The position numbers were made by a program, and so were the translations under genes. From UBA2031 sp037189985 (GTDB lineage Bacteria; Pseudomonadota; Gammaproteobacteria; Pseudomonadales; Moraxellaceae): a stretch of DNA of 64,000 nucleotides. Below the pieces are notes generated by a model. It ran no database searches. It saw nothing but the letters and a program-made list of their open reading frames with translations, and had not been told where the DNA came from. The DNA lies in the NCBI GenBank assembly GCA_037189985.1, contig JBBCJX010000014.1, positions 62,001 to 126,000 on the forward strand, written 5' to 3'. Shown in pieces: positions 9,018 to 17,213 of this stretch (within the stretch, counting starts at the first letter, position 1; each line of letters opens with the position of its first letter).

Positions 9018-10540
9018 TTAACAAGAGCCTCAACAGCAGCCTTTATGGTGTCCGCTTCTTCTAAGTAGTAATTTCCAGACGGAACAGACCTATTACGCTG
9101 ATGAATATCCTCAAGGCTCTCCCAATCACGCGCCAAAACCGCTTCCAAATCACCCAATATTCCCTTTCTCTTTGCCAAACCAGCATATGCAAGCTCAGTA
9201 TCAATTAGACGCATAATCATTGCCGCTGAAACCTCATAGCGGGACTCAAGCTCAGATAAAAGAGCTGCGTCCGGCTCAGTAAACGCTCCAGAATCGTTTC
9301 GAATCCACTCGACATGCTCGTCGGGATTAATTTCCGAAAAAATGGATGGCAACATATCTCGCCAATCCGGCTCATTAGGATCCAATAGCCATTGCTGTCG
9401 AATTGCATGGAGCTCGCTACGTGTGATGAGCTCAATTTGATGCCCATTTGCTCGCAATGACCGCTCCAACATCAAAAGCTGCCTAACCCACAGCTGACGA
9501 TATTTCATCCAATAAGGACCTGGGACATGCTTGAACTCGGTGTCGCTATCATCATCAATATCGCCGCGAGCATACGTCACTTTTCCTGTGCGCCTTCTAT
9601 AATTGCGATATGTATTCTTGTTTTCAGGCAGAGAGCTCTCTTTTAATAGGTTGCGAAACTCTAATAACGGCTGCATCCACGTATCGCCTGACTCAATCAA
9701 CCCTTCGATTGCCTTATCTTGAGTAACAACAGTACACGTCCAACATCCAAATCGTGAATTTCCACAAGATGGGGTGCTAGTATCAATTACTAACGGACAC
9801 TCTCCTGCATTTGATCCTTTGTACAGCTCAAATAGTTGACGATTAGATCCGCCCCAAGCCCGGGGGGCGCTCATTAGATATTCCCAGACGTCATCAGATG
9901 ACCAACTTTCAATTGGCATATAGGTGTAGGCATTAGGAAGAGATGAGTGCCTACTTAATGCAGATCCATCAATTTTGTGCTTAGCAATAACCTGGGCTCG
10001 TGATGCGCTTTCTTGCTTGCGAGAACCCAAAACTACAATGACCTCTCCAAACTGGGCGACTTTATCAAGAATGAATTCGCTTACAGGATGTATCTTCATA
10101 CGCTCCGTGCACCAACGAAAGCTACGCGTCGGGGCCGGATAGCCTTTTCCTAGTAAATTTACCCAAAATGTATTGTCGCTACTTGGCACAACCGCATGAG
10201 CGGTAATGGGAATTTCATCTAAGACTGCCTGAGCATTTATTGATGCCAGAGCCCCTTTAATCATATCAACAACAACTGGTGTTTCCACCAAGGTATCGGA
10301 AGACACGACATAAACTGGCTTTACTCTTTCTTCCTTTGGGAGAAAGAGTAAAGCCGCGTATGTTAGAGATAAAATAACAGTGGAATCTTTACCGCCGCTA
10401 AAACCAACCACCCAAGGGCGGCTATCTGCTCGATAGATATTCTGAATCTCGCGAACCAGATCAACCAGGGGCCGTCCAGCTATGGAAGATTCGCGCACAA
10501 AATCTTCATGCGAAGAATACAAAAAGGACTCAGTTGTCAT
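9014..10540 (-). CDS. dndC: DNA phosphorothioation sulfurtransferase DndC
   Basis: The 508-aa PP-loop pyrophosphatase of the PAPS-reductase family is the catalytic sulfur-transfer enzyme of DNA phosphorothioation. The P-loop SGGKDST is at residues 48-54. A four-cysteine cluster, C248, C259, C266 and C269 (in CGNSRFGCWTC), should bind the 4Fe-4S cluster. The motif VVVLGSRKQES near 169-178 is also typical. No dndA is present anywhere in the island, so a host IscS-type desulfurase probably supplies the sulfur and assembles the cluster, as known for other dnd clusters lacking dndA. Both ends overlap neighbours by four bases. Confidence 0.96.
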   Translation of the reverse strand: MTTESFLYSSHEDFVRESSIAGRPLVDLVREIQNIYRADSRPWVVGFSGGKDSTVILSLTYAALLFLPKEERVKPVYVVSSDTLVETPVVVDMIKGALASINAQAVLDEIPITAHAVVPSSDNTFWVNLLGKGYPAPTRSFRWCTERMKIHPVSEFILDKVAQFGEVIVVLGSRKQESASRAQVIAKHKIDGSALSRHSSLPNAYTYMPIESWSSDDVWEYLMSAPRAWGGSNRQLFELYKGSNAGECPLVIDTSTPSCGNSRFGCWTCTVVTQDKAIEGLIESGDTWMQPLLEFRNLLKESSLPENKNTYRNYRRRTGKVTYARGDIDDDSDTEFKHVPGPYWMKYRQLWVRQLLMLERSLRANGHQIELITRSELHAIRQQWLLDPNEPDWRDMLPSIFSEINPDEHVEWIRNDSGAFTEPDAALLSELESRYEVSAAMIMRLIDTELAYAGLAKRKGILGDLEAVLARDWESLEDIHQRNRSVPSGNYYLEEADTIKAAVEALVK

Positions 10541-11622
10541 TTAATAAATTTCCGTTCCAATTCCGATTCAATATTTGAGAGCGGCATCCCCAACCTTTGC
10601 TTAATATAATTGGCCGTTAAAGCCACATTTGTATTGGCTTTGCTAAGGCGACCCAGCACCAATGCCCGCCCCTCCCATACTGGATTAGAGCGCGACCAAT
10701 CAATTTCTTCGAGCTTTAATAAAGCCTTACGCCACTCCTTTTCAGGGCGCGCCAAAAGGCTAGATCCCACATGCCCCATGGCCTGCAACATCACGCCATG
10801 CGCATGCACATAATTTTCTCTAAGTTCAGAAGTAGATATTTCCTTCTTTCTAGCCAGCTGCCAGTCACGCATATGTCCAGCAACCGTCGTCCAAAATGAT
10901 GCCGCTAGATCTTTTTCCTCATTCGACAGAACCTGCCCCTTATTAACCATGAGTAGTGATCTGGTAGCACGTTTAATAGCGCTCAGCGTAAATAATTTAT
11001 TGCTTCGATTTGAAATGCTAGATTTTTCCATCTCGGTCATACGGCTAAAGATTTCGACATTCTTAACCATATAACGAGCCAAATCAGATACGACATCTCT
11101 TCGATCATACAGAGTGCTTATTGAATCACTGGGTCGAACCGCATGTTTGTTTAGATCAGCAAACATTTGTTGACTGCGCTCTAGGCCCTCATCAATGAAA
11201 AATAAAACAGGAATATGGTCATATCCAAGCTCCGGATTCTCCTTAATTGCCTGTTCAATTGCCGCACGTCGATGTTGCCCATCGTTAACCAGAATTTGCG
11301 TATCCATCGAAATGGAAAGCGCTCCAAGATTTTGTCCCAGTCCAGTATCTACAAATGGATCAAATTTGACTGTCCCATTCACAGAAGCAGTTATGGCAGA
11401 CAACGTATAATCTTTAGGATTGTCGACAAGATACGAAGAAATCTCTGGTATTCGAGCCGTATTCAACTTTCGCTGTGCTCGTAAATCCGGAGGAACGTCC
11501 TCCTCATTAAACACGAATATTTTGGGCACAAGACGTAAGGGGCACATCGAGATATAGCATGGCCGCCCAGATTGAATGCCTCGAACAGTAGGAAAGGTAT
11601 GAATGAAATCAGATTGGGCCAT
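10537..11622 (-). CDS. dndB: DNA phosphorothioation regulator DndB (DGQHR protein)
   Basis: The 361-aa DGQHR-domain protein has the signature DGQHR at residues 114-118, preceded by a ParB/sulfiredoxin-like fold segment and followed by FADLNKHAVRPSDS. In studied systems DndB is not needed for sulfur insertion but represses the dnd operon and changes modification density. It is first in the leftward transcript, 63 bases from the divergent restriction gene. No convincing Shine-Dalgarno sequence precedes the ATG at 11622, so a start slightly downstream or a leaderless transcript is possible. An inverted repeat at 11645-11677 is a natural candidate for its operator. Confidence 0.9.
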   Translation of the reverse strand: MAQSDFIHTFPTVRGIQSGRPCYISMCPLRLVPKIFVFNEEDVPPDLRAQRKLNTARIPEISSYLVDNPKDYTLSAITASVNGTVKFDPFVDTGLGQNLGALSISMDTQILVNDGQHRRAAIEQAIKENPELGYDHIPVLFFIDEGLERSQQMFADLNKHAVRPSDSISTLYDRRDVVSDLARYMVKNVEIFSRMTEMEKSSISNRSNKLFTLSAIKRATRSLLMVNKGQVLSNEEKDLAASFWTTVAGHMRDWQLARKKEISTSELRENYVHAHGVMLQAMGHVGSSLLARPEKEWRKALLKLEEIDWSRSNPVWEGRALVLGRLSKANTNVALTANYIKQRLGMPLSNIESELERKFIK

Positions 11623-11644
11623 GGCAGGTACGTCAAATTGTATA

Positions 11645-11677
11645 ATGGAAGTTAATTTAAAGAAATTTGACTTCCAT
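11645..11677. promoter_or_regulatory. Inverted repeat in the divergent dndB / restriction-gene promoter region
   Basis: ATGGAAGT (11645-11652) and ACTTCCAT (11670-11677) form a perfect 8-bp inverted repeat with a 17-base AT-rich spacer. It fills most of the 63-base gap between dndB and the rightward module. A TATAAT at 11641-11646 overlaps the left arm, so a bound dimer could block transcription in both directions. DndB or the island XRE protein are candidate ligands; this is inference. Confidence 0.5.
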
Positions 11678-11685
11678 GTAAACAG

Positions 11686-13893
11686 ATGAGTTTAGATTGT
11701 TTAGATTGCTCCCTGACCTACACACGAGCATCTTCACAACGGATCATTCTTGAAATGCAAGGAAGCTCAGCCGAGCCGAATCTCTCAGAGTTGGAGATCC
11801 GTCTTTCGTATCGCACTGGTCGCGACAACATCGTGCGAGACTTTTTCACTCCATGCCTGGAGGCCGCTACGCTTTACAGGCGAGCAGCGGGATATTTTAC
11901 AAGCCATGGATTAGCCTTGGCTGCTCGCGGAGTAGCCAGCCTCATCTCTAGAGGCGGGAAAATGCAGCTTGTGGTCTCACCACATCTTGAGCCTGAAGAT
12001 GTTGATGCCCTTCGTCGCGCCGCCGATCATCCGCTAGAAATACTAAGAACGATCGCTGCAAGAAGCCTTGACGATATTGAGGATGTGCTAACCCGTGACA
12101 GGCTGAATGCGTTAGCTTGGCTTGCAGCAACCAACCGACTAGAAATAAAGCTAGCTCTGCGAGTTGATTCTCATGGCTCTATTCGGAGAGGCATTTTTCA
12201 TGAAAAGATTGGAATTTTTTCCGATAACTTAGATAACAGTATAGCTTTTTCAGGGTCCGCAAACGAAACCGCCGGAGGATTAGTAGAAAATTTTGAGAGC
12301 ATTAAAGTCTTTTGCTCTTGGAGAAATGAAATAGAGCGCGTGGTCGAAGAGTCCAATAACTTTGATGCATTGTGGAGTAACTCCACACCAGGCCTTAGGA
12401 TATTTGAATTTAGCGAGATAAGCCGAGATCTAATTGATCGCTTTAGAGATCCCAACAAACCTCCTCTAGGAATAGATAGCAGCATAGTAACTAGGACCAT
12501 CCAGCCAACCTCCTTTACTGAGCCGAAAGGGCTTAATTTGCGTCAATATCAAAAGGATGCAATTGCGAAGTGGGGAAAAGCCAATGGCAGAGGAATTTTT
12601 GCCATGGCAACTGGGTCCGGCAAAACGATTACAGCACTTTCTCTTGCATGCAGAGTTGCGGAGAAAAATAAGCCTTTTGTTTTAATAGTGGTGTGTCCAT
12701 TCATAAATTTGTGTCAGCAATGGATAAGGGAAGTTAGAGCATTTGGGCCGCAACCCGTCGCATGCTTTGGGAACGTTAATGACTGGTATTTAAGAGTTGA
12801 TGAAGCATATCAAAGACTAGCTACAAAGCTATCAAAAGCCGAAGTTCTTGTTGTTACCAATTCGACATTTATTAGTGATAGCTTCCAGCAAAAAATCCGG
12901 CAAAAACTTGAGGCGAAAAATACCCACCATATGCTCATCGCCGATGAAGTCCACAACTTGGGTGCGGAGCGTATCCAGACTTCACTTCCTGAGGAAATTC
13001 AATTACGGCTTGGCCTATCTGCAACTCCAGAAAGATACAAGGATCCGATCGGTACACAAGCCGTACTAGAGTATTTTGGCGGAATAATATTTGAATACTC
13101 TCTCGCCAATGCCATTAATGATCAGCGGTTGTGTCGCTATCGCTATCATCCCATTCCCGTGGAGCTATCCAGTGATGAAAGCGATTCTTATCTCGAGCTA
13201 ACAAAAAAGCTTTCGAGATTATTTCCAAACAAGGACAACAACGAAGAACTATCACCTGCAGCGATGAGCCTTTTGATAAAGCGAGCGAGGCTCATTGCAG
13301 GGGCAATAAACAAGATATCTGCACTTGATAAAGTTATTTCCAACAATAGAGCCTCTATCAAAAAAGCCATCTTTTACTGTGGTGATGGCCAAACCACAGA
13401 TGCCATAACTAGTGAAGATGTAAGGCAAATTCAAGCTGTAGCTCACATTCTTGGCGAAAAACATGGACTGAGAGTTCGAACCTTTACTTATCGAGAAACT
13501 CCAAGTGAAAGAGAGGAGATCCTTCGCGATCTCTCCAGCGGTTTTCTTGATGGGATAGTGGCAATACGATGCCTAGATGAAGGTATTGACTTACCCGACT
13601 TGAGGGTTGGATTTCTTCTCGCAAGCTCAGCGAATCCCAGGCAGTTTATTCAGAGACGTGGACGTCTCCTCAGAATGGCAGATGGGAAGGACAAAGCCGA
13701 GATCTATGACTTCTTTGTATGCCCGCCGGAAAGTGGGGATACCGAAGATGCCAAGAATTTTAATATTGAAAGGGCCCTTTTTGCTCGAGAGCTCTCACGA
13801 ATAATTGACTTTTGCGAGACCGCAGAGAATGGCCCTGAAGCACTCGCTGAGCTTCAGGGCCTGCGGGCGAAATACAACCTTCTATCAAAGTAA
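11686..13893 (+). CDS. Phosphorothioation-system restriction protein: PLD-like nuclease + DEVH helicase
   Basis: The 735-aa protein joins an N-terminal phospholipase D-like domain (HxK at H172/K174 followed by Asp180, then SGSANET at 189-195) to a superfamily 2 helicase: Walker A MATGSGKT (307-314), DEVH box (420-423), SATPER (445-450), and motif V/VI residues DEGIDLPDL and QRRGRLLR near 640-660. This layout matches the family annotated as DNA phosphorothioation system restriction enzyme. It probably recognises and cuts DNA lacking sulfur. Only one HxK half-site is seen, so dimerisation would be needed for a PLD active site. The start could also be ATG 11755. It replaces the absent DndFGH. 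Confidence 0.82.
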   Translation: MSLDCLDCSLTYTRASSQRIILEMQGSSAEPNLSELEIRLSYRTGRDNIVRDFFTPCLEAATLYRRAAGYFTSHGLALAARGVASLISRGGKMQLVVSPHLEPEDVDALRRAADHPLEILRTIAARSLDDIEDVLTRDRLNALAWLAATNRLEIKLALRVDSHGSIRRGIFHEKIGIFSDNLDNSIAFSGSANETAGGLVENFESIKVFCSWRNEIERVVEESNNFDALWSNSTPGLRIFEFSEISRDLIDRFRDPNKPPLGIDSSIVTRTIQPTSFTEPKGLNLRQYQKDAIAKWGKANGRGIFAMATGSGKTITALSLACRVAEKNKPFVLIVVCPFINLCQQWIREVRAFGPQPVACFGNVNDWYLRVDEAYQRLATKLSKAEVLVVTNSTFISDSFQQKIRQKLEAKNTHHMLIADEVHNLGAERIQTSLPEEIQLRLGLSATPERYKDPIGTQAVLEYFGGIIFEYSLANAINDQRLCRYRYHPIPVELSSDESDSYLELTKKLSRLFPNKDNNEELSPAAMSLLIKRARLIAGAINKISALDKVISNNRASIKKAIFYCGDGQTTDAITSEDVRQIQAVAHILGEKHGLRVRTFTYRETPSEREEILRDLSSGFLDGIVAIRCLDEGIDLPDLRVGFLLASSANPRQFIQRRGRLLRMADGKDKAEIYDFFVCPPESGDTEDAKNFNIERALFARELSRIIDFCETAENGPEALAELQGLRAKYNLLSK

Positions 13894-13922
13894 AACCATA
13901 AAAGTTAGGGAGAAAAAGACAG

Positions 13923-14111
13923 ATGAATAATCCCAAAAAATCACAAGAAGATACCGAAACAAAAGCTAGGGCCATATTTAATGCAGCCCCCGAACAATAC
14001 AAAGAAGTTATTAAAAAAATACTCAACAAAGAGCGCGACGTAATGCACTTGCTACGACGCAACGACATCCATCAAAACATCTACGACATCATTCGGCAGA
14101 ATATAAAATGA
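13923..14111 (+). CDS. 62-aa Dnd-module small protein
   Basis: The small, highly charged, mostly helical protein contains a Lys/Arg-rich core (EQYKEVIKKILNKERDVMHL). GGGAGAAA lies nine bases before the ATG, and its TGA overlaps the ATG of the next gene (ATGA), showing genuine coupled translation rather than a chance frame. Small proteins at this position occur beside DNA-modification ATPases. It may be an adaptor or DNA-binding partner of the ATPase, but no motif proves a function. Confidence 0.72.
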   Translation: MNNPKKSQEDTETKARAIFNAAPEQYKEVIKKILNKERDVMHLLRRNDIHQNIYDIIRQNIK

Positions 14112-16207
14112 TTCTTGAACGTCTTGTGCTTGAAAACTTCCGGCAGTTCAAGGGCCGCCAGGAACTTATTTTTTCTGACTCTAGGAAGAGAAACGTAACC
14201 ATTGTTCATGCCGAAAATGGCTTCGGAAAGACCACAATTCTTAAAGCGCTGCTATGGGTTCTTTATGGGCCTGATGGTCTTTTGGGCCCAGACGGACGAG
14301 AGGACGACTTTGAAAGGCCTGGAGATATTATTCATGACGGCCTTATTTACAAAAATTCCGATCCCAAAAGTATTATTGCAAGAGTACAACTAACATTTAT
14401 GCACGCCGGCAGCCGTTATGTAGTTACTCGCCAAATTTCTCTTGCCGACCAACGCATTGATCCTACAAAGCATACCATCATGACTTTGGAGCAAATGGTA
14501 GATGGAGAAACCCGAAACCTTGAGCGCGCCCGAGAACGAATTAAAGCAATTATTCCTCAAGGAATAAGTAATCTTCTATTTTTCAACGGAGAACGCATTA
14601 ATTACCTAGCAATGGAGAAAAATTCAGAGAAAATAACTGAAGCTATCCGACAAATGCTGGGCTTAAGTCTACTTCAAACCACAATAGATGATCTTCGCCA
14701 TCAAAGCGTCAAGGGAAGATTTCGCAATGAGCAGAAAGAAGCCTCTAGCGATGAAAAGCGGGAACTGATATCTCGACATATTGCCGAAGAAGAAAAGAGA
14801 GAAAAGCTGAAAGAACAGCTTGCTCAGACAAAACTAAATCTAAAATCAACGCTGGCTGACATGGAAGCCATAGATGCGAAACTGGAAGCTAATCGCGAAG
14901 CTCATCAATTACAATTGAAACGCACAAAGATATTGGCTGAGCTTAATATTCTTGTCGATGATCAAGGGCTTCTATCTCGCCGCCTCTCAAAAATTGTTGC
15001 GGAAGATGGTTATTCTGTTTTCACACGACCATTGCTAATTAAGGGAAAAGAAATCGTATCTCGCTTAAGAAGCGAAGGAAAAATCCCAGCTCGTGTTCTT
15101 AACACCTTTCTACAGGAGCTTCTTGATAGCGGGAATTGTATTTGCAAGAGATGTCTAGCTGAAGGGTCACCCGAGAGAGCTGCGGTGGAAAGCCTGCTAA
15201 CGATAGCAGGAGATCAAAACTTCAATAATGCTGTTGGCTCTCTTGATCATGCTATAGGACTTATCGAGGGGTCTTGCACACAAACAGGAGACTCCTTATC
15301 ACAGCTAAACTCAGAGCGCCTGCGTCTAGCCAATAGAATCCGCGTCCTCAATGAGGAAAAGGAGGAAATTCACCATGCACTTGGCGATAAAGATGATGAG
15401 GAGGTCCAGCATCTCGAATCGAAGAGAAGAGAATTAGAGCTGAGAGCAGATGGCCTTAAAGTTGACTCCGGTCGCTTACAACAGCAAATTGATACCGCCG
15501 AAGAGTCCGCTCGCCTTTTGTCACAACAAATTAGCCAACTCGAAGACAAGGAAGCTGCCGCCGAACTTGCTCAACGTCGCATTGATGCCGTTGAGGCATG
15601 TGCCGATATACTTGAAAATATTCTTGCGGCCGAAACTGAAGATCTGCGCCCACTTTTAAATTTCGAAATTGATAAGTATTTTCAGAAAATTATTGATCGT
15701 GATTTCTGGGCAGAGCTAACACCAGACTACACTTTGAAAATCAGGAAAAATGTTTCTGGTGCAATCGATCATGTGCAAACAGATGTTGGACTGAGCACTG
15801 GCCAAAGAACCGTCACGTCATTGATCTTCATTGCCAGCCTTGTTGCCTTGGCAAACAGAAGATCTGAAATACCTACAATTCTTCAAGGCGCTTCTGGGTC
15901 CTCTTACCCTATAGCGATTGACTCGCCTTTTGGCTCCTTAAGTATTTTCCGTGAGGGAGTCGCAACATATATACCTGAGCTTGCCCCTCAAGTGCTGCTG
16001 CTTGTCAGTCCAGAGCAATATGATGGCCAGGTGGAGGCTGCATTGAAGGACTCTGATAGAGTCGGCAAACGTTACTACCTAGTCCACCATAGCCCAGATA
16101 ATCCGGGTAAAAAGAGGCCACAGCTGAAGATTAACGGTGAAGTTTTTGAACAGTATGCCTCTTCTTTTGATGAGGAGTTCACGAGTATAGAGGCCATTTC
16201 TTCATGA
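14108..16207 (+). CDS. Second SMC/DndD-like ATPase with zinc hook
   Basis: The 699-aa Rad50/DndD-like ATPase has Walker A ENGFGKTT at 36-43, the DndD-like motif LLFFNGERINYLA near 155-170, and two coiled-coil arms (about 200-270 and 400-510). These flank a CxCxxC hook (C344, C346, C349) that should bind zinc at the dimer tip. The signature LSTGQR is at about 562 and Walker B IAIDSPFG near 600. It is a paralogue of dndD rather than a copy: the motifs differ and dndD lacks the hook. It overlaps the next gene by four bases. It probably drives the restriction or sensing arm of the system; this role is inferred from context. Confidence 0.85.
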   Translation: MILERLVLENFRQFKGRQELIFSDSRKRNVTIVHAENGFGKTTILKALLWVLYGPDGLLGPDGREDDFERPGDIIHDGLIYKNSDPKSIIARVQLTFMHAGSRYVVTRQISLADQRIDPTKHTIMTLEQMVDGETRNLERARERIKAIIPQGISNLLFFNGERINYLAMEKNSEKITEAIRQMLGLSLLQTTIDDLRHQSVKGRFRNEQKEASSDEKRELISRHIAEEEKREKLKEQLAQTKLNLKSTLADMEAIDAKLEANREAHQLQLKRTKILAELNILVDDQGLLSRRLSKIVAEDGYSVFTRPLLIKGKEIVSRLRSEGKIPARVLNTFLQELLDSGNCICKRCLAEGSPERAAVESLLTIAGDQNFNNAVGSLDHAIGLIEGSCTQTGDSLSQLNSERLRLANRIRVLNEEKEEIHHALGDKDDEEVQHLESKRRELELRADGLKVDSGRLQQQIDTAEESARLLSQQISQLEDKEAAAELAQRRIDAVEACADILENILAAETEDLRPLLNFEIDKYFQKIIDRDFWAELTPDYTLKIRKNVSGAIDHVQTDVGLSTGQRTVTSLIFIASLVALANRRSEIPTILQGASGSSYPIAIDSPFGSLSIFREGVATYIPELAPQVLLLVSPEQYDGQVEAALKDSDRVGKRYYLVHHSPDNPGKKRPQLKINGEVFEQYASSFDEEFTSIEAISS

Positions 16208-16644
16208 GAAGAATCCTGCGAGATGTACGTCACGAAGAACTGATAAAAAGTCTGACCACAGGTGATGCCGCCATTTTTGGTGAAATCTGGAGACTAATGC
16301 TATTTGCAGCAGCACTTGGCATAAAGAGTGGACGAAAGAGAGCTCCTTTGGGAAAGTCTGATAGTGGGAAAGCCATTCCTGATAATTACTTTAGCGCTCC
16401 CTGTTGGCCAGGCTTTCTTTACTTAATAGGCGTTGCAGACAGCGAGGATAGTGGCTGCCTAAAAGGAACAGACGAAAATAGCGATGCTCTTATTACTGCT
16501 TTCGAGGAGTACGCGAATATTGGATTGGAAATTCTCCATGAAAGAATTGGGATTTCCTCCGCACCGTTAGATGGCATTCTTTCTCTGATGCTAGAGTCAG
16601 TTACGCCTCCCATAGAGCCTCCCACCTTAGATGGCTTAATATAA
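16204..16644 (+). CDS. Dnd-associated small protein (dnd_assoc_4-like)
   Basis: The 146-aa acidic protein includes FGEIWRLMLFAAALGIKSGR near residues 25-44 and a C-terminal segment ending in a Pro-rich tail. Length, the AAALGIKSGRK-type motif and position after a DndD-like ATPase match what I recall of DNA phosphorothioation-associated protein 4, though I cannot confirm this by profile search. The ATG overlaps the ATPase stop by four bases, so it is translationally coupled and likely a stoichiometric partner of that ATPase. Confidence 0.65.
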   Translation: MRRILRDVRHEELIKSLTTGDAAIFGEIWRLMLFAAALGIKSGRKRAPLGKSDSGKAIPDNYFSAPCWPGFLYLIGVADSEDSGCLKGTDENSDALITAFEEYANIGLEILHERIGISSAPLDGILSLMLESVTPPIEPPTLDGLI

Positions 16645-16683
16645 TTAACAGCACTTAGCGTAAAATAGCTTAAGAGATCGCGT

Positions 16684-17205
16684 ATGGAATCAGATCAAGA
16701 CTATGGCAGTAGCCATAACGGGTTTAGAGAAGTTTGGGAGGTTCTATGCCATAGAACGAAGGCCCCGTTACTTCATTTTACCTATTGGGGCTTCATGCTT
16801 TTAGGTGTCATCTTTTTTGGAGGCGCCGGCATTTGGTATGAGCTGATTCATTTCGATGCAGCCCACATAGACTCGCTAAAATCAGCCCTACTAACCTTCC
16901 CGCCTGCAATAATTGGTGGGGCTGGGATGCAGCTCGTATTTGAGCGCGGGGCGACGAATCAACTCAGAATGTTCGCCATCATTATGGTTTTTCTTGTTCT
17001 ACTTATACTGTTCTTAGTAAAAGCCAGCCTAGAAACGCCAGCATATATTTTCACATCTATCCTGTGTGCCATTGCTTCTTTGTGGGTGTGGTGGATAGCC
17101 AATGCACTTAATGGAGACCTGAAGGACAACATTGACCCTCAAGCACCTATTGGCGGCGATGCCACCCAGGATCCGCCAGGCAAAACAGATGGCTTTACGG
17201 TTTAG
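16684..17205 (+). CDS. Four-TM membrane protein in the restriction module
   Basis: The 173-aa protein has about four predicted transmembrane helices: near residues 31-50 (GFMLLGVIFFGGAGIWYEL), 68-86, 98-116 and 120-140. A soluble acidic tail contains a Pro/Gly-rich end. It lies 39 bases after the previous gene and 8 bases before the DGQHR gene, in the same orientation. Together with the membrane protein after dndE it gives each arm of the system one membrane component. Membrane proteins in defence operons are often killing effectors, but no known effector motif is visible here. Confidence 0.65.
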   Translation: MESDQDYGSSHNGFREVWEVLCHRTKAPLLHFTYWGFMLLGVIFFGGAGIWYELIHFDAAHIDSLKSALLTFPPAIIGGAGMQLVFERGATNQLRMFAIIMVFLVLLILFLVKASLETPAYIFTSILCAIASLWVWWIANALNGDLKDNIDPQAPIGGDATQDPPGKTDGFTV

Positions 17206-17213
17206 GAAAAAAA

